Positions 8,524 through 18,092 are shown, counted from the first letter of the stretch. The stretch is 64,000 bases of DNA from Peribacillus sp. FSL E2-0218 (GCF_037992945.1 NZ_CP150304.1:2917501-2981500); one strand, 5' to 3'. A program made the numbers and translations. The notes: generated by a model from the sequence alone, not told the origin.

Positions 8524-10095
8524 ATGAATCAAGAGCAATATTTGAAGAAAAAAATGGGATTTTGGTCACTTACTGCACTATCTCTTGGAGGAATCATTGG
8601 ATCGAGTTGGCTTTTTGGACCATGGAATACAGCAAAAATGGCTGGACCAGCTGCAATAATGTCTTGGGTCATTGCTGCATTCGTCATCACTCTAATTGCT
8701 CTTGTTTATGCTGAATTAGCAAGGGTAAGACCAGAAACCGGGGGGTTAGGCCGTTATCCCCTCTATTCCCACGGAAGATTGCTTGCTACAGTGACTAGTT
8801 ATTCAATTTGGCTTGGTTACTGTGCTACTGCACCCGTTGAATCATCTGGAGTCATTCAATATGCCAATGAATTCTGGCCAGGCCTATATGATATATCCAA
8901 GGAACAACTAACGACAACGGGAATTCTAGCAGCGACTGTCCTAATGGTATTTTTTGTTGTGGTGAATTATTTTGGAGTCAAATTATTTGCAGTCACGAAC
9001 ACTATTATTACCACTATTAAATTTTTAGTACCTGTCCTAACCATCATTGCTTTTTTTATGACAGGTTTTCATGAAGAGAATTATACAAGTCATGGATTTG
9101 CCCCCAATGGATATGGCGCAGGATTAAGCGCAATCTTAACTAGCGGTATATTTTTTGCTTATACCGGATTTGGGAATGTCGTAATGATGAGTGGCGAGGT
9201 GGTAAACCCGAGGCGGAATATTCCGCTTGCTCTTATCACATCGCTAGGAGTCTCAGCCATTTTATATGCTTTACTTCAAATCGTTTTTATAGGGGCCGTG
9301 CCTCCTGAAATGCTGGCTAATGGTTGGAGCGGAATTAAATTCGACTCTCCATTTGCGAATTTAGCACTTATGGCGAATATGGTTTGGTTGTCTTGGACCA
9401 TAACAGCAGACGCAATGATTTCACCAACCGGATCAGCGCTAGCCTATACTGCTGGAACTTCAAGACATGTCTTTGGGATGGCTAAAAGTCGATTCCTCCC
9501 ATCTTATTTCGGAACGATCAATAAAAAATTTGGAGTTCCAACACGTGCACTTACCCTCAATTTTCTTATTGGGCTGCTTTTCTTATTTCCTTTAAAGAGT
9601 TGGACTGCCATTGTAGCCATTGTCGGATCAATCGGTATTTTCAAATATGCTTCAGCATGCGTCACAGTAATGGTGTTTCGTAAGGTTGGTTTAACCAAAG
9701 ACAACGGTATCCCCGGCATGAATTTCATTGCTCCTTTAGCTTTTGTTTTTGCCACTCTTCTTATTTATTGGACAAATTGGAGTAGGATTCAACTTGCCAT
9801 TTGGGGATTAGCGATTGGAATTGTCGGATATTTAATCACTCATTTTATCAATAAACATAAATCGATAGAAATCATCGGTGGAATCTATCTTGTTATTTAT
9901 ATTTTGATGCTCGTCGGTGTATCATCAATCGGAAATTTTGGTGGCAAGGGTATTATCCCAGAGCCATTCATGTCTTACATCGTGGCAATAATCGGATTCG
10001 TTTTTTACTACTTCGCTGTTTATAACGGTGTGTGGTATATGCGAAACAAGGGGAACATTCAAGAATTGCAAGATATGGATAACACGGATAGTTAA
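8524..10095 (+). CDS. APC superfamily amino acid permease
   Basis: 523 residues with about 12-13 hydrophobic segments. The first holds the APC substrate motif GGIIGSSWLFGPW (about residues 20-32), and FTGFGN-type elements appear as FAYTGFGNVVMMSGEV. The N-terminal start MNQEQYLKKK follows GAGAGGGAATTTC. The fold points to a proton-coupled amino acid importer or exchanger in the cytoplasmic membrane. It lies 32 bases upstream of an argininosuccinate-lyase-like gene on the same strand, so the two are probably co-transcribed and the permease likely moves the lyase's substrate or product. Confidence 0.85.
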   Translation: MNQEQYLKKKMGFWSLTALSLGGIIGSSWLFGPWNTAKMAGPAAIMSWVIAAFVITLIALVYAELARVRPETGGLGRYPLYSHGRLLATVTSYSIWLGYCATAPVESSGVIQYANEFWPGLYDISKEQLTTTGILAATVLMVFFVVVNYFGVKLFAVTNTIITTIKFLVPVLTIIAFFMTGFHEENYTSHGFAPNGYGAGLSAILTSGIFFAYTGFGNVVMMSGEVVNPRRNIPLALITSLGVSAILYALLQIVFIGAVPPEMLANGWSGIKFDSPFANLALMANMVWLSWTITADAMISPTGSALAYTAGTSRHVFGMAKSRFLPSYFGTINKKFGVPTRALTLNFLIGLLFLFPLKSWTAIVAIVGSIGIFKYASACVTVMVFRKVGLTKDNGIPGMNFIAPLAFVFATLLIYWTNWSRIQLAIWGLAIGIVGYLITHFINKHKSIEIIGGIYLVIYILMLVGVSSIGNFGGKGIIPEPFMSYIVAIIGFVFYYFAVYNGVWYMRNKGNIQELQDMDNTDS

Positions 10096-10127
10096 CTAAA
10101 TTTGATATTTCAAAAGGAGAAATGGTC

Positions 10128-11447
10128 ATGAAGTTATGGGGCGGGCGTTTTAGATCGGAAGAAAATAAATTAATGGAGGACTTTAATAGTTCCCTTCAGG
10201 TTGATAAAAGACTTTATTTTGAAGATATTAAAGGAGGTATTGCTCATGTAAATATGCTTGTGAAATGTGAATTGCTTACCAAGAGCGAAGGAGAAAGCAT
10301 TAGAAAGTCTCTTCTTTCGATATTGGAAGATATCGAGAACGGAACATTGTTGATCGAAGGGGATTTTGAGGATATTCATAGTTTTGTTGAAGCAACCTTA
10401 ACAGAACGAATTGGTGAAACAGCAAAAAAACTCCATACAGCAAGAAGTCGTAATGATCAAGTTGCTTTAGATATCAGGCTTTACGCTAAAAATAAGGCAT
10501 TAGAGGTGATCGAGCATATAGAAGATCTTCAACATAGCCTGGAACAAAAGGCAAAAGCGAACAATGTGATCATGCCAGGATACACCCATCTACAGCGAGC
10601 GCAAGTCGTAACTCTTAAGCACCATTTAATGGCCTACTTTAGCATGCTGGATAGGGATAGAAAAAGAATTCATAATGCAATTGAAATGATGAACGAAAGT
10701 CCACTTGGATGCGGAGCTTTGGCCGGTACGACTCATACGATAGACAGGGAAATGACAGCAGAGGAGTTGGGGTTTTCAAAACCCATGAACAATTTCCTCG
10801 ATGGTGTTAGCGATAGGGATTACCTCTTAGAATTGATGTCTGGTTTTTCCATCATCATGATGCATGTTAGCAGATTAAGTGAAGAACTGATTTTATGGAG
10901 TAGTCAAGAGTTTAAATTCATTAGTATCGATGATGCATATTCTACAGGCAGCAGTATTATGCCTCAAAAGAAAAATCCTGACGCAGCAGAGCTTATAAGA
11001 GGAAAAACAGGACGGGTATACGGTTCTCTTACTTCCCTTTTAACAACGATGAAAGGGTTGCCATTGGCTTATAATAAAGATATGCAGGAAGATAAAGAAC
11101 CATTTTTTGATGCGTTGGATACTGTTTTGTCTTGTCTGGAGATCATGTCCAAGATGATTTCCACGATGAAGGTGAATACTGAAAATATGAAAAAAGCTGT
11201 AAAATATGGCTTTCTCAATGCAACGGAAGTCGCCGATTATTTAGTTAGCAAAGGTGTTGCATTCAGGGATGCCCACAGTATCGTCGGCTCCATCGTCATT
11301 TATTGTGAAGATACTAATAAACCAATAGAAGAGCTGACACTGGACGAATTGAAGAGTGTGAATCCATTAATTGATGAAGACTTATATGACTTTATCGACT
11401 ATCAAAATATATTAAATAAAGGCATTAAGGTGAACTTATTAAAATGA
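10128..11447 (+). CDS. Argininosuccinate lyase paralogue
   Basis: 439 residues, slightly shorter than housekeeping ArgH (about 460). It has the N-terminal LWGGRF, TARSRNDQVA (about residue 104), GYTHLQRAQ and the fumarase-superfamily signature GSSIMPQKKNPD with the catalytic serine loop. All main ASL motifs are kept, so cleavage of an N-succinyl amino compound to fumarate is expected. No argG or other arginine gene adjoins; it sits after a permease gene and before a regulator gene. It may be a catabolic lyase or a second ArgH. The start at 10128 rather than 10122 gives AAGGAG an 8-base spacing. Confidence 0.85.
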   Translation: MKLWGGRFRSEENKLMEDFNSSLQVDKRLYFEDIKGGIAHVNMLVKCELLTKSEGESIRKSLLSILEDIENGTLLIEGDFEDIHSFVEATLTERIGETAKKLHTARSRNDQVALDIRLYAKNKALEVIEHIEDLQHSLEQKAKANNVIMPGYTHLQRAQVVTLKHHLMAYFSMLDRDRKRIHNAIEMMNESPLGCGALAGTTHTIDREMTAEELGFSKPMNNFLDGVSDRDYLLELMSGFSIIMMHVSRLSEELILWSSQEFKFISIDDAYSTGSSIMPQKKNPDAAELIRGKTGRVYGSLTSLLTTMKGLPLAYNKDMQEDKEPFFDALDTVLSCLEIMSKMISTMKVNTENMKKAVKYGFLNATEVADYLVSKGVAFRDAHSIVGSIVIYCEDTNKPIEELTLDELKSVNPLIDEDLYDFIDYQNILNKGIKVNLLK

Positions 11448-11475
11448 TCTAGTACCTTCCAATCGAGGAGCCATT

Positions 11476-11517
11476 GGCATGGAATATTAATACGTTCCAT
11501 GCCTATGACTCTTTTTT
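11476..11517 (+). terminator. Terminator after the lyase gene
   Basis: GGCATGGAA (11476-11484) pairs with TTCCATGCC (11495-11503); a run of six Ts follows at 11512-11517. It separates the permease-lyase unit from the regulator gene. Confidence 0.75.
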
Positions 11518-11674
11518 AGATCGCATTTTATATTCTTCTTAAAACATATAATCAAGTTCCTTTTGGAATCACGTGTTAAAACATTTTCCAAATGACGAAG
11601 GATTAAACTTTAATTCCCTTTAATTTAAAGATACTATTAAAAGTAAGTAAATTTAGGGAACCAAGGAGAAAAAT

Positions 11675-12970
11675 ATGTATAAAATTGGAGTAGTCGGTCC
11701 TTATTCATCTGTTGAGCGCATTATTGACTTGGGTAAAGAATATGCGTCGATCATGGAATTTAAAGCCTATCCCTATGAGGATTTCAGAGAAACTGAAAAA
11801 ATCGTTTCGACATTCAATAAAGATGTGGATGTTTGGTTTTTTTCAGGTCAAATTTCATATATGGTCGCGAAAAACACGGTAGGCCTAGGGGAAAATCTAG
11901 TGTATATCGATCATACTGAATCTGGCATCTATAAAAGTCTTTTGCATATGGGATATTTTCAAAAGGAGTTTTTAAGTAAAGTAAGTATCGATGAAATAAC
12001 GACAACCCACTTAGAGCAGGCGTTAAAACAAATTGATATCACACCAAAAGAAATGTATATAAAGAATTTCGATATTAATTCAACCACGGAAGAATTGATC
12101 GCATTCCATCTTGACCTATGGAAATCGGGAAAAACGGAAGGTGCACTGACTTGTTTCGAGGCCGTATATCTAAATTTAAAAGAAGCAGGAGTTCCGACCT
12201 ATCGTATATCTACAACCGATATGGAAATTCGCCAATCATTAAGAATCCTTGCAGAAAAATCGAGAACTTTTTACTTTAGAGACACCCAAATCGGTGTCCA
12301 AATCATTGAAATCGAACATTTCGAGAAAATATTTGAGAAAGCTAAAAGCTCGTACCATCTACAATTCTTAGAAATAAAATTAAAAGAAACCCTTCTTAGG
12401 TTTTGCGAACTGCTAGAGGGTTCATTAGTTGAGAAGGGAAATGGCCGTTATTTTATCTTTAGTACACGAGGTACAATTGAATCCAAAATAAAAGATTTAA
12501 AAGATACTGTCTTTTTGTTGTCTAACGAATCCAATGCTACCGTGACCGTAGGAATTGGATATGGCCAAACCCTTCACTCAGCAGAAATAAACGCTCAGCG
12601 TGCCATCCAGCTTTCAAAAGAAAAGTCAGAGAAGGGCATCGTTATCGTACAAGAGGACGGAACAATGATCCAATCCGTGGGGGAAGAAAAGGAATTACGT
12701 TTTTCTTACCGGATAGACGACAAGGATTTTATGGAAAAACTAAAAAAAGCCAAAATCAGTGTGAAAAACTATAATAAATTATATGCTTTAGTTAAAAGAT
12801 TGAAATTGAACGATTTTACAATAAAAGATTTAACGACGCATCTTTATTGGGATGAAAGTAATGCACGGCGTATTGTAGTAAATTTATGTGAAGTTAATTT
12901 AGCAGAAATCATTGGTGAAGAGTCTTCTTCTTCTCGCGGAAGGCCAAGTAAAATTTATCGTCTAAAATAA
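11675..12970 (+). CDS. Three-part transcriptional regulator with a GGDEF/cyclohydrolase-like core
   Basis: 431 residues. The N-terminal part starts with a beta strand and glycine loop (YKIGVVGPYSSVERII) and reads like a Rossmann-type sensing domain to about residue 200. The middle (about 215-330) contains VTVGIGYGQTLHSAEINAQR, the strand-turn-helix seen in degenerate GGDEF and GTP-cyclohydrolase-III-like palm domains. The C-terminal 80 residues look like a winged helix (TIKDLTTHLYWDESNARRIV) ending in RGRPSKIYRLK, typical of DNA-binding tails. It follows the permease-lyase pair after a terminator, with its own AAGGAG site, so it probably controls that pair. The exact family name is not known to me. 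Confidence 0.6.
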   Translation: MYKIGVVGPYSSVERIIDLGKEYASIMEFKAYPYEDFRETEKIVSTFNKDVDVWFFSGQISYMVAKNTVGLGENLVYIDHTESGIYKSLLHMGYFQKEFLSKVSIDEITTTHLEQALKQIDITPKEMYIKNFDINSTTEELIAFHLDLWKSGKTEGALTCFEAVYLNLKEAGVPTYRISTTDMEIRQSLRILAEKSRTFYFRDTQIGVQIIEIEHFEKIFEKAKSSYHLQFLEIKLKETLLRFCELLEGSLVEKGNGRYFIFSTRGTIESKIKDLKDTVFLLSNESNATVTVGIGYGQTLHSAEINAQRAIQLSKEKSEKGIVIVQEDGTMIQSVGEEKELRFSYRIDDKDFMEKLKKAKISVKNYNKLYALVKRLKLNDFTIKDLTTHLYWDESNARRIVVNLCEVNLAEIIGEESSSSRGRPSKIYRLK

Positions 12971-13082
12971 GTAGGCCTTTTTCGGGTTTGCTTTATAGGT
13001 CAACGCCCTCCACTTTCGCAATAATGAATTTTTAATATGGCATATCGGTATTGAGAAATCATGGATCACACTCCCTCCACCC

Positions 13083-13106
13083 AAAAAGGAGCTGTTGAAT
13101 AGCTCC
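13083..13106 (-). terminator. Terminator-like hairpin between convergent genes
   Basis: On the minus strand GGAGCT-ATTCAAC-AGCTCC is followed by five Ts. It lies 240 bases past the FAD oxidase stop. A second, weaker stem (AAAGCCTT/AAGGCTTT at 13169-13191) is nearer that gene. Nothing else is visible between 12971 and 13345. Confidence 0.55.
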
Positions 13107-13345
13107 TCGTAAGGGTATTTTATATTTATCTTCCTTACCCCATTATTCGAATTCGGTATAACAGAATAAAAGCCTTTTCAATTAAGGCTTTCTGCCCCCT
13201 TTGCGGAAGGAGTATTCTGCTTTCAATGTCACATCTCTCCTTGCGCTTTAGTTCATGAAGAAAAAAAAGCTGGCAGCACCCTGATCTCAACTAACGTATA
13301 GGCTAGTTTAATCAATTGTAAATTTCCCCATAAAAGAACTACACC

Positions 13346-14692
13346 TCATTTGTTGGATGGCGGTATGCTCTGGGGAAAATGAAATAAATTTTTCGGATCA
13401 TATTTCTCCTTTATTTTTTGAAGTTTTGCAAAGTTCGAGCCGTAATATGCTTTTCCAAAATTTTTAATATTTTGGTCTGGAACATTAACATAGGAACCCT
13501 GTACATATGGTTTTATTAACTTACGCACCCTTTCAACCGATTCAAGATTCATAGATTCTTGTGATTTTTTTTCCCAACTAGCATTCCATTCCACATAAAA
13601 CAATGGATTACGCCAAAAGAAGGCTGTTTGATCGCTAGGTACTCTGCTTAAAGCCCCACCCCAATTGATAAAAAAGAAATTGGATTCTGTCCCAGTCGCT
13701 TCCTCCAAAAACTTCTTCATGATTGAAATTGGTTTTTCCGGCCAAAGATTAAGTCCCCAAGCCGAGGAGAATTTAACATACTGATCAGATCTACCAGGGA
13801 TTGGTTCGTCAGGGTCCAAGAAATCTATAGCGTCCGGATAAGATAATGTTTCGATAACGATTTGCGTTGGTGTTCCAGAATTCATTAAAGGTTTCAATAA
13901 TTTAATGAGCTCAGTTTTTGAACCGAGGAAAATTCCTTCGGCATGACACAATCCATTTACTTTGCTGAAAATCTCAAGAATACACCCTAATCGTTCATCT
14001 ACGAACGGCGCCCATTTTTGCCAAGCACGACATACTGTCTCCAATTGTTCCCACGGCCAAATGATATTGAAGACGGTTGCAGTTTTAGGGGCACGGCGAA
14101 CTTTAAATGTGTACTCGGTATTATACCCAAAATTACCTCCCCCTCCTCCCCTGGAAGCCCAAAACAAATCCTTGTTTTTCTCCTTGTTTGCAAGAATGAT
14201 CCTGCCTTCTGCATCCACTGTTTTCAATGCAAGGAGGTTATCACTTATAAGACCAATCGATCGTGAGAGCACTCCAAATCCACCGCCCATCGTAATTCCT
14301 CCGATGCCAACGGTTGGACTGTCTCCAAACGGAGCCATAAACCCTTTTTTAGCTAATCCTTTTACAAGCGGCCCTACATGAATTCCTGTTTGAACGGTGG
14401 CCATTGCCTTTTTTTTATTTACATGCACCTTTTGCATATCACTTACATCAATGACAATTCCCCCCTTCACGACTGAGAGGTCCTTATCAAGGGCATGACG
14501 GCCACTTCTCACACGCACGGGTGCTTTATTCTTACGTGCCCATTTAATGGCATTACTTACATCAACGGTATTTTGTGCAAAAACAAAGACCAAAGGAAGA
14601 GTATCAACATAAGGGTTCCAATTCTTGATGGCTTCTTTATAGCCAGGGTCTCCCATGAAAATCACTCGTCCTGTTAACTCTTTAGATCCCAT
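13346..14692 (-). CDS. FAD-binding oxidoreductase, berberine-bridge-enzyme type
   Basis: 448 residues. The FAD_binding_4 half (about residues 30-200) has VRVRSGRHAL, whose His is the usual site of covalent FAD attachment, then GIGGITMGGGFGVLSRSIGL. A C-terminal BBE motif (YYGSNFAKLQKIKEKYDPKNLFHFPQSI) closes the protein. Where bicovalent members have Cys before P-T-V-G, this one has Ser (GDSPTVG), so attachment is probably through His only. Related Bacillus proteins include YgaK and CotQ/YvdP. The start at 14692 is placed by GGAGTGG. Such enzymes oxidise sugars, alcohols or polyketides; the substrate is unknown. Confidence 0.8.
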   Translation of the reverse strand: MGSKELTGRVIFMGDPGYKEAIKNWNPYVDTLPLVFVFAQNTVDVSNAIKWARKNKAPVRVRSGRHALDKDLSVVKGGIVIDVSDMQKVHVNKKKAMATVQTGIHVGPLVKGLAKKGFMAPFGDSPTVGIGGITMGGGFGVLSRSIGLISDNLLALKTVDAEGRIILANKEKNKDLFWASRGGGGGNFGYNTEYTFKVRRAPKTATVFNIIWPWEQLETVCRAWQKWAPFVDERLGCILEIFSKVNGLCHAEGIFLGSKTELIKLLKPLMNSGTPTQIVIETLSYPDAIDFLDPDEPIPGRSDQYVKFSSAWGLNLWPEKPISIMKKFLEEATGTESNFFFINWGGALSRVPSDQTAFFWRNPLFYVEWNASWEKKSQESMNLESVERVRKLIKPYVQGSYVNVPDQNIKNFGKAYYGSNFAKLQKIKEKYDPKNLFHFPQSIPPSNK

Positions 14693-14958
14693 GCATTCCA
14701 CTCCCATTCAAAACTTTTGTAGATTATCAATTGTATGAATGGAGAATTGATACTATGAAGAAAAGTTAGAGATCAGGATTTCCTTCTTCCACCCTCCTTC
14801 CCGGATAATTACTACTTATCTTCATTCTTAAACTTGCCCCTTGAATAAGAACAGACTATGGCAGCCTGTATTTTTGTTACTCAACAGGGAAAATCATTTG
14901 GGCTATTCCAATGTAGAACGATAATGACTTTATGGTTTAATCTATGAGTGAAAACAAA

Positions 14959-15070
14959 GTTGATTGGAGCGGGTGTTCAAGATTACTGCGGGAAAAGCGT
15001 GTCTACGAGAGAACACGCAGGCGGTAACGGACCGCCTCTTCATAAGCGAGTTCCTCCTGTTAAAATCAAC
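14959..15070. repeat. Copy of the dispersed intergenic repeat with inverted ends
   Basis: A 112-bp segment beginning GTTGATT and ending AATCAAC (perfect 7-bp inverted ends). Inside it reads ggagcgggtgttcaagatta, ctgcgggaaaagcgtgtcta and ggcggtaacggaccgcctct. It matches the conserved layout of the GC-rich Bacillaceae intergenic repeat and is related to 1802-1898. It lies in the 14693-15155 gap next to the mntR terminator. Confidence 0.6.
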
Positions 15071-15089
15071 GTCCACATTGTACAGACAT

Positions 15090-15136
15090 AAAAAAAAGCA
15101 GACAAATTCGATTTTCATCGAGTTTGTCTGCTTTTT
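15090..15136. terminator. mntR terminator, hairpin with T-runs on both strands
   Basis: Arms AAAAAGCAGACAAA (15093-15106) and TTTGTCTGCTTTTT (15123-15136) are perfectly complementary. It starts 20 bases past the mntR stop. Confidence 0.85.
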
Positions 15137-15155
15137 GAAAGCTGCCATCGGCAAC

Positions 15156-15584
15156 TTATTTTGGATTCTCTTCATTTCTTTTTTGTATCTTTCGTAGTTC
15201 CTCGACACGCTCAGGAACTTCCTCAAAAAATTCCACAAGGTCACCAATCCTATCGATGGCATTCCAACTAAGGTGGTGTTCAATTCCTTCAACATCATGA
15301 TAAATATTTTCTTCCTTAACCCCTATCAATCTTAGCATCTGTTCCAAGAGTTCATGACGATATACAAGCCTTTTCCCGACTTTTTTCCCGTTAGCCGTTA
15401 AAACGAGGCCACGATACTTTTCATAGATCAAATATTTTTCTTGATCGAGTTTTTGAACCATTTTTGTCACAGAAGATGGATGGACGGAAAGATTTTCAGC
15501 AATATCGGAAACCCTTGCATACCCTTTTTCTTCAATAAGTAAATAAATTTGTTCTATGTAATCCTCCATGCTTGGTGTAGGCAT
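15156..15584 (-). CDS. mntR: Manganese transport repressor MntR
   Basis: 142 residues, the length of Bacillus subtilis MntR. The N-terminal winged helix (MEDYIEQIYLLIEEKGYARV, then VHPSSVTKMVQKL) is followed by a dimerisation/metal domain carrying the ligands expected for MntR: Asp8 in EDYIEQIY, Glu near VKEENIYHDVEGIEHHLSW, and the His pair in EHHLSW. It represses manganese importer genes when Mn2+ is plentiful. GGGAGG sits 7 bases before ATG. It stands alone, 103 bases downstream of topB. Confidence 0.93.
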   Translation of the reverse strand: MPTPSMEDYIEQIYLLIEEKGYARVSDIAENLSVHPSSVTKMVQKLDQEKYLIYEKYRGLVLTANGKKVGKRLVYRHELLEQMLRLIGVKEENIYHDVEGIEHHLSWNAIDRIGDLVEFFEEVPERVEELRKIQKRNEENPK

Positions 15585-15687
15585 TCGGAATCCTCCCATT
15601 TCAAAAGCATATCTAAAAATATTACTATATATACGTCCCTGAAACAAGCCGTTATCGTCCCAGGGGGCCATTACATGCAGTTTTTGA

Positions 15688-17862
15688 TTAATTTTGCTTG
15701 ACGGCTTGTCCTGCGGGGAATGTAAAATTGATTTTCTTTTCCGATTCGGACCATGATAAAATCGCATCAAAGGTCTTTTCGCCTTTTTTAAACCCGCTTA
15801 TCAAGTCCGTTTCCCCGCTCGCCAGCAGCTTTTTGATATTGGCTTGGCTAATTTTCTTATTAAGGATTTTTTTCGAGATCGTAAAGTTACACTTCGTTTT
15901 TTGATAACTCACACATCCATAAAATTCGCCTTTATCGACAACTTTGGAACCGCATAGCTTACAATTGCCTACGGATGCCGAACTCCTCTTTTTAGGGCCG
16001 CTCCTTTGAATCGATTCGATATCCAGCCCTTGAAAATCCCAGCTTTCCGACGACTCCACAGCATCACTGATGATTTTTGCCGACATTTTTTTAACGGCTT
16101 CCATAAAGGCTCCGGCTGAAGCCTTCCCTTCACCAATTTCCCTTAATCGCTGTTCCCATTTGGCTGTCATCTCTGGCGAGGCGAGGATTTTCTCCCCAAT
16201 GGCTGTAATCAGCACTTTTCCTTTATCGGTTGCAAATACCTGGTTCTTTTTGACATCAATGTATTTACGGTCTTTAAGCATGGTAATGATGCCTGCTCGT
16301 GTTGCTTCGGTGCCAAGGCCTTCCGTTTTCATCAGGACTTTTTCCAACTCTTCATTATCCAGATGTTTTCCTGCCGTTTTCATCAAGGTGATCAGCTGGC
16401 CCTCCGTATAGCGCTTTGGCGGCTGCGTTTTTCCTTCCTTCACCTTAATCTTGGCGACCTTTCCGGAATCCCCTTTTGAAACCTGCGGCAATAGGACATC
16501 ATCATCTTCTTTGTCATTTTGGAAAATGACCTTGCGCCATCCTTCTTGGATCTGTTGCTTGCCCTTTGAAATGAATTCGGCACGCCTATCGACAAGCGTC
16601 TTAATGGTTGTATAATCAAAAATCGCCTTTTCATAATGGGCGGCAATCAGCCTCCTGACCACCAAGTCATAAATATTGCGTTCTTCAGCGGAAAGACGCT
16701 TTGGATCGGTAACCTGCTCCGTCGGAATTATGGCATAGTGATCCGTCACTTTCTTTTCATTTACATACCGTTTATTATTCATGATGCTCGGCTGCGGCAA
16801 GGGGAAAAGGGATTCATATTCCGAAAAGCCGCTTAGCTTTTGCAAGATATCAGGGAATGTCGCGGCTTCCCCCTCTGTCACATAGTTGGAGTCGGAACGT
16901 GGATATGAGACGATTCCTTTTTGATATAAGCTTTGAACGATATCGAGAGTCTGCTTTGGTGAATATTTATAAATCTTATTCACGGTTGCCTGCAATGACG
17001 ATAGATTGAACAGCAAAGGAGGCTGAAATTCCTTTCTTTCTGTAGCCATTTCGGCTATTTCCGCTTCCTTGTCCTTACAGAAAGCGGCAATCTTTTCAGC
17101 AAGTTCTTTTGATTTTATTCTTGAATCGTTGTTCTGCTGCCATTTACCCTGGTATTTATTACCATCCATCTTGAAGTCAGCGAACACTTCCCAGAACGGT
17201 TCAGACTTGAACTGTTCAATCTCCATTTCACGCTTCACGATCAAAGCGAGGGTGGGAGTTTGAACCCGTCCAGCTGAGAAAACATCCGATACACCCTTCT
17301 GCTTCAATAAAATGCTATACGCCCTGGATGCATTCATGCCAACAACCCAGTCTGCACATGCCCTTGTATAGGCTTCATGATAAAGCGGTCTTGTTTTTTC
17401 TTCGCTGATCAGGTTCTGGAATCCTTCATAAATGGCTTTCGGAGTCAAAGAGGAAATCCATAAACGCTTCATCGGCTTATGGATGCTGCATAAATTCACG
17501 ATATTGCGTACAATCAATTCTCCTTCACGCCCTGCATCGCCGGCATGGATGATTTCATCGACATCCTGCTTCCTAAGCAACGTCTTCACGACATTGAATT
17601 GCTTAGCCTTTTGCCTGGTCACTTCATATTGAAACCTCTCTGGAATCATCGGTAACGTATCCAGCGACCATTTCTTCCAATTTGCATGATATGTCTCCGG
17701 CGATACGAGTTGACACAAATGCCCGACTGCCCATGTCACATAAGCACCATCGGGAAAAAGTTCATTCGCCATGATTTCTATATATCCCTGTTGCTTCTTC
17801 GTTTTAAATTGAGCTGCCAACGTTGAACCTTGATCCGGTTTCTCCGCTATGATTAGCTTCAT
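15688..17862 (-). CDS. topB: DNA topoisomerase III
   Basis: 724 residues, matching Bacillus TopB. The Toprim domain begins at the N-terminus (KLIIAEKP) and has HAGDAGREGELIVR near residue 105 with the metal-binding acidic residues. Type IA core elements include SAGRVQTPTLALIVKRE and the catalytic-tyrosine segment GIVSYPRSDSNYV. A C-terminal cysteine motif (CKLCGSKVVDKGEFYGCVSY, about 620-640) follows. It decatenates and relaxes negatively supercoiled DNA via a 5'-phosphotyrosine link. The third possible start (17862) was chosen because AGGTG is about 9 bases away. Gene stands alone. Confidence 0.93.
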   Translation of the reverse strand: MKLIIAEKPDQGSTLAAQFKTKKQQGYIEIMANELFPDGAYVTWAVGHLCQLVSPETYHANWKKWSLDTLPMIPERFQYEVTRQKAKQFNVVKTLLRKQDVDEIIHAGDAGREGELIVRNIVNLCSIHKPMKRLWISSLTPKAIYEGFQNLISEEKTRPLYHEAYTRACADWVVGMNASRAYSILLKQKGVSDVFSAGRVQTPTLALIVKREMEIEQFKSEPFWEVFADFKMDGNKYQGKWQQNNDSRIKSKELAEKIAAFCKDKEAEIAEMATERKEFQPPLLFNLSSLQATVNKIYKYSPKQTLDIVQSLYQKGIVSYPRSDSNYVTEGEAATFPDILQKLSGFSEYESLFPLPQPSIMNNKRYVNEKKVTDHYAIIPTEQVTDPKRLSAEERNIYDLVVRRLIAAHYEKAIFDYTTIKTLVDRRAEFISKGKQQIQEGWRKVIFQNDKEDDDVLLPQVSKGDSGKVAKIKVKEGKTQPPKRYTEGQLITLMKTAGKHLDNEELEKVLMKTEGLGTEATRAGIITMLKDRKYIDVKKNQVFATDKGKVLITAIGEKILASPEMTAKWEQRLREIGEGKASAGAFMEAVKKMSAKIISDAVESSESWDFQGLDIESIQRSGPKKRSSASVGNCKLCGSKVVDKGEFYGCVSYQKTKCNFTISKKILNKKISQANIKKLLASGETDLISGFKKGEKTFDAILSWSESEKKINFTFPAGQAVKQN

Positions 17863-18058
17863 GTTCATCTTCACCTAATCCGTAACAAAATATCTTTCCC
17901 TATTTATTATACCTTAATTATTTCAATCGGCTATAGATGAGTTCGGATTAAACCATAGGAAAATGATGATTGAACATTCATAAAACTCCAACCGGATATC
18001 GGAAAAGCTATCTGGTCGAAAGGTTCATTATATACCCCGATCCAGCCAAAAGAAGTAG

Positions 18059-18082
18059 AAAAAGAGAGTTCATTGAACCCTC
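18059..18082 (-). terminator. kdp operon terminator
   Basis: On the minus strand GAGGGTTC-AAT-GAACTCTC (one G-T pair) runs into five Ts, 11 bases past the kdpC stop. Confidence 0.7.
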
Positions 18083-18092
18083 CTTTTCTACA

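Noticed and set aside
14942..15298. 118-codon minus-strand frame overlapping mntR
   Set aside because: It crosses the repeat, the terminator and the mntR coding region in another frame.
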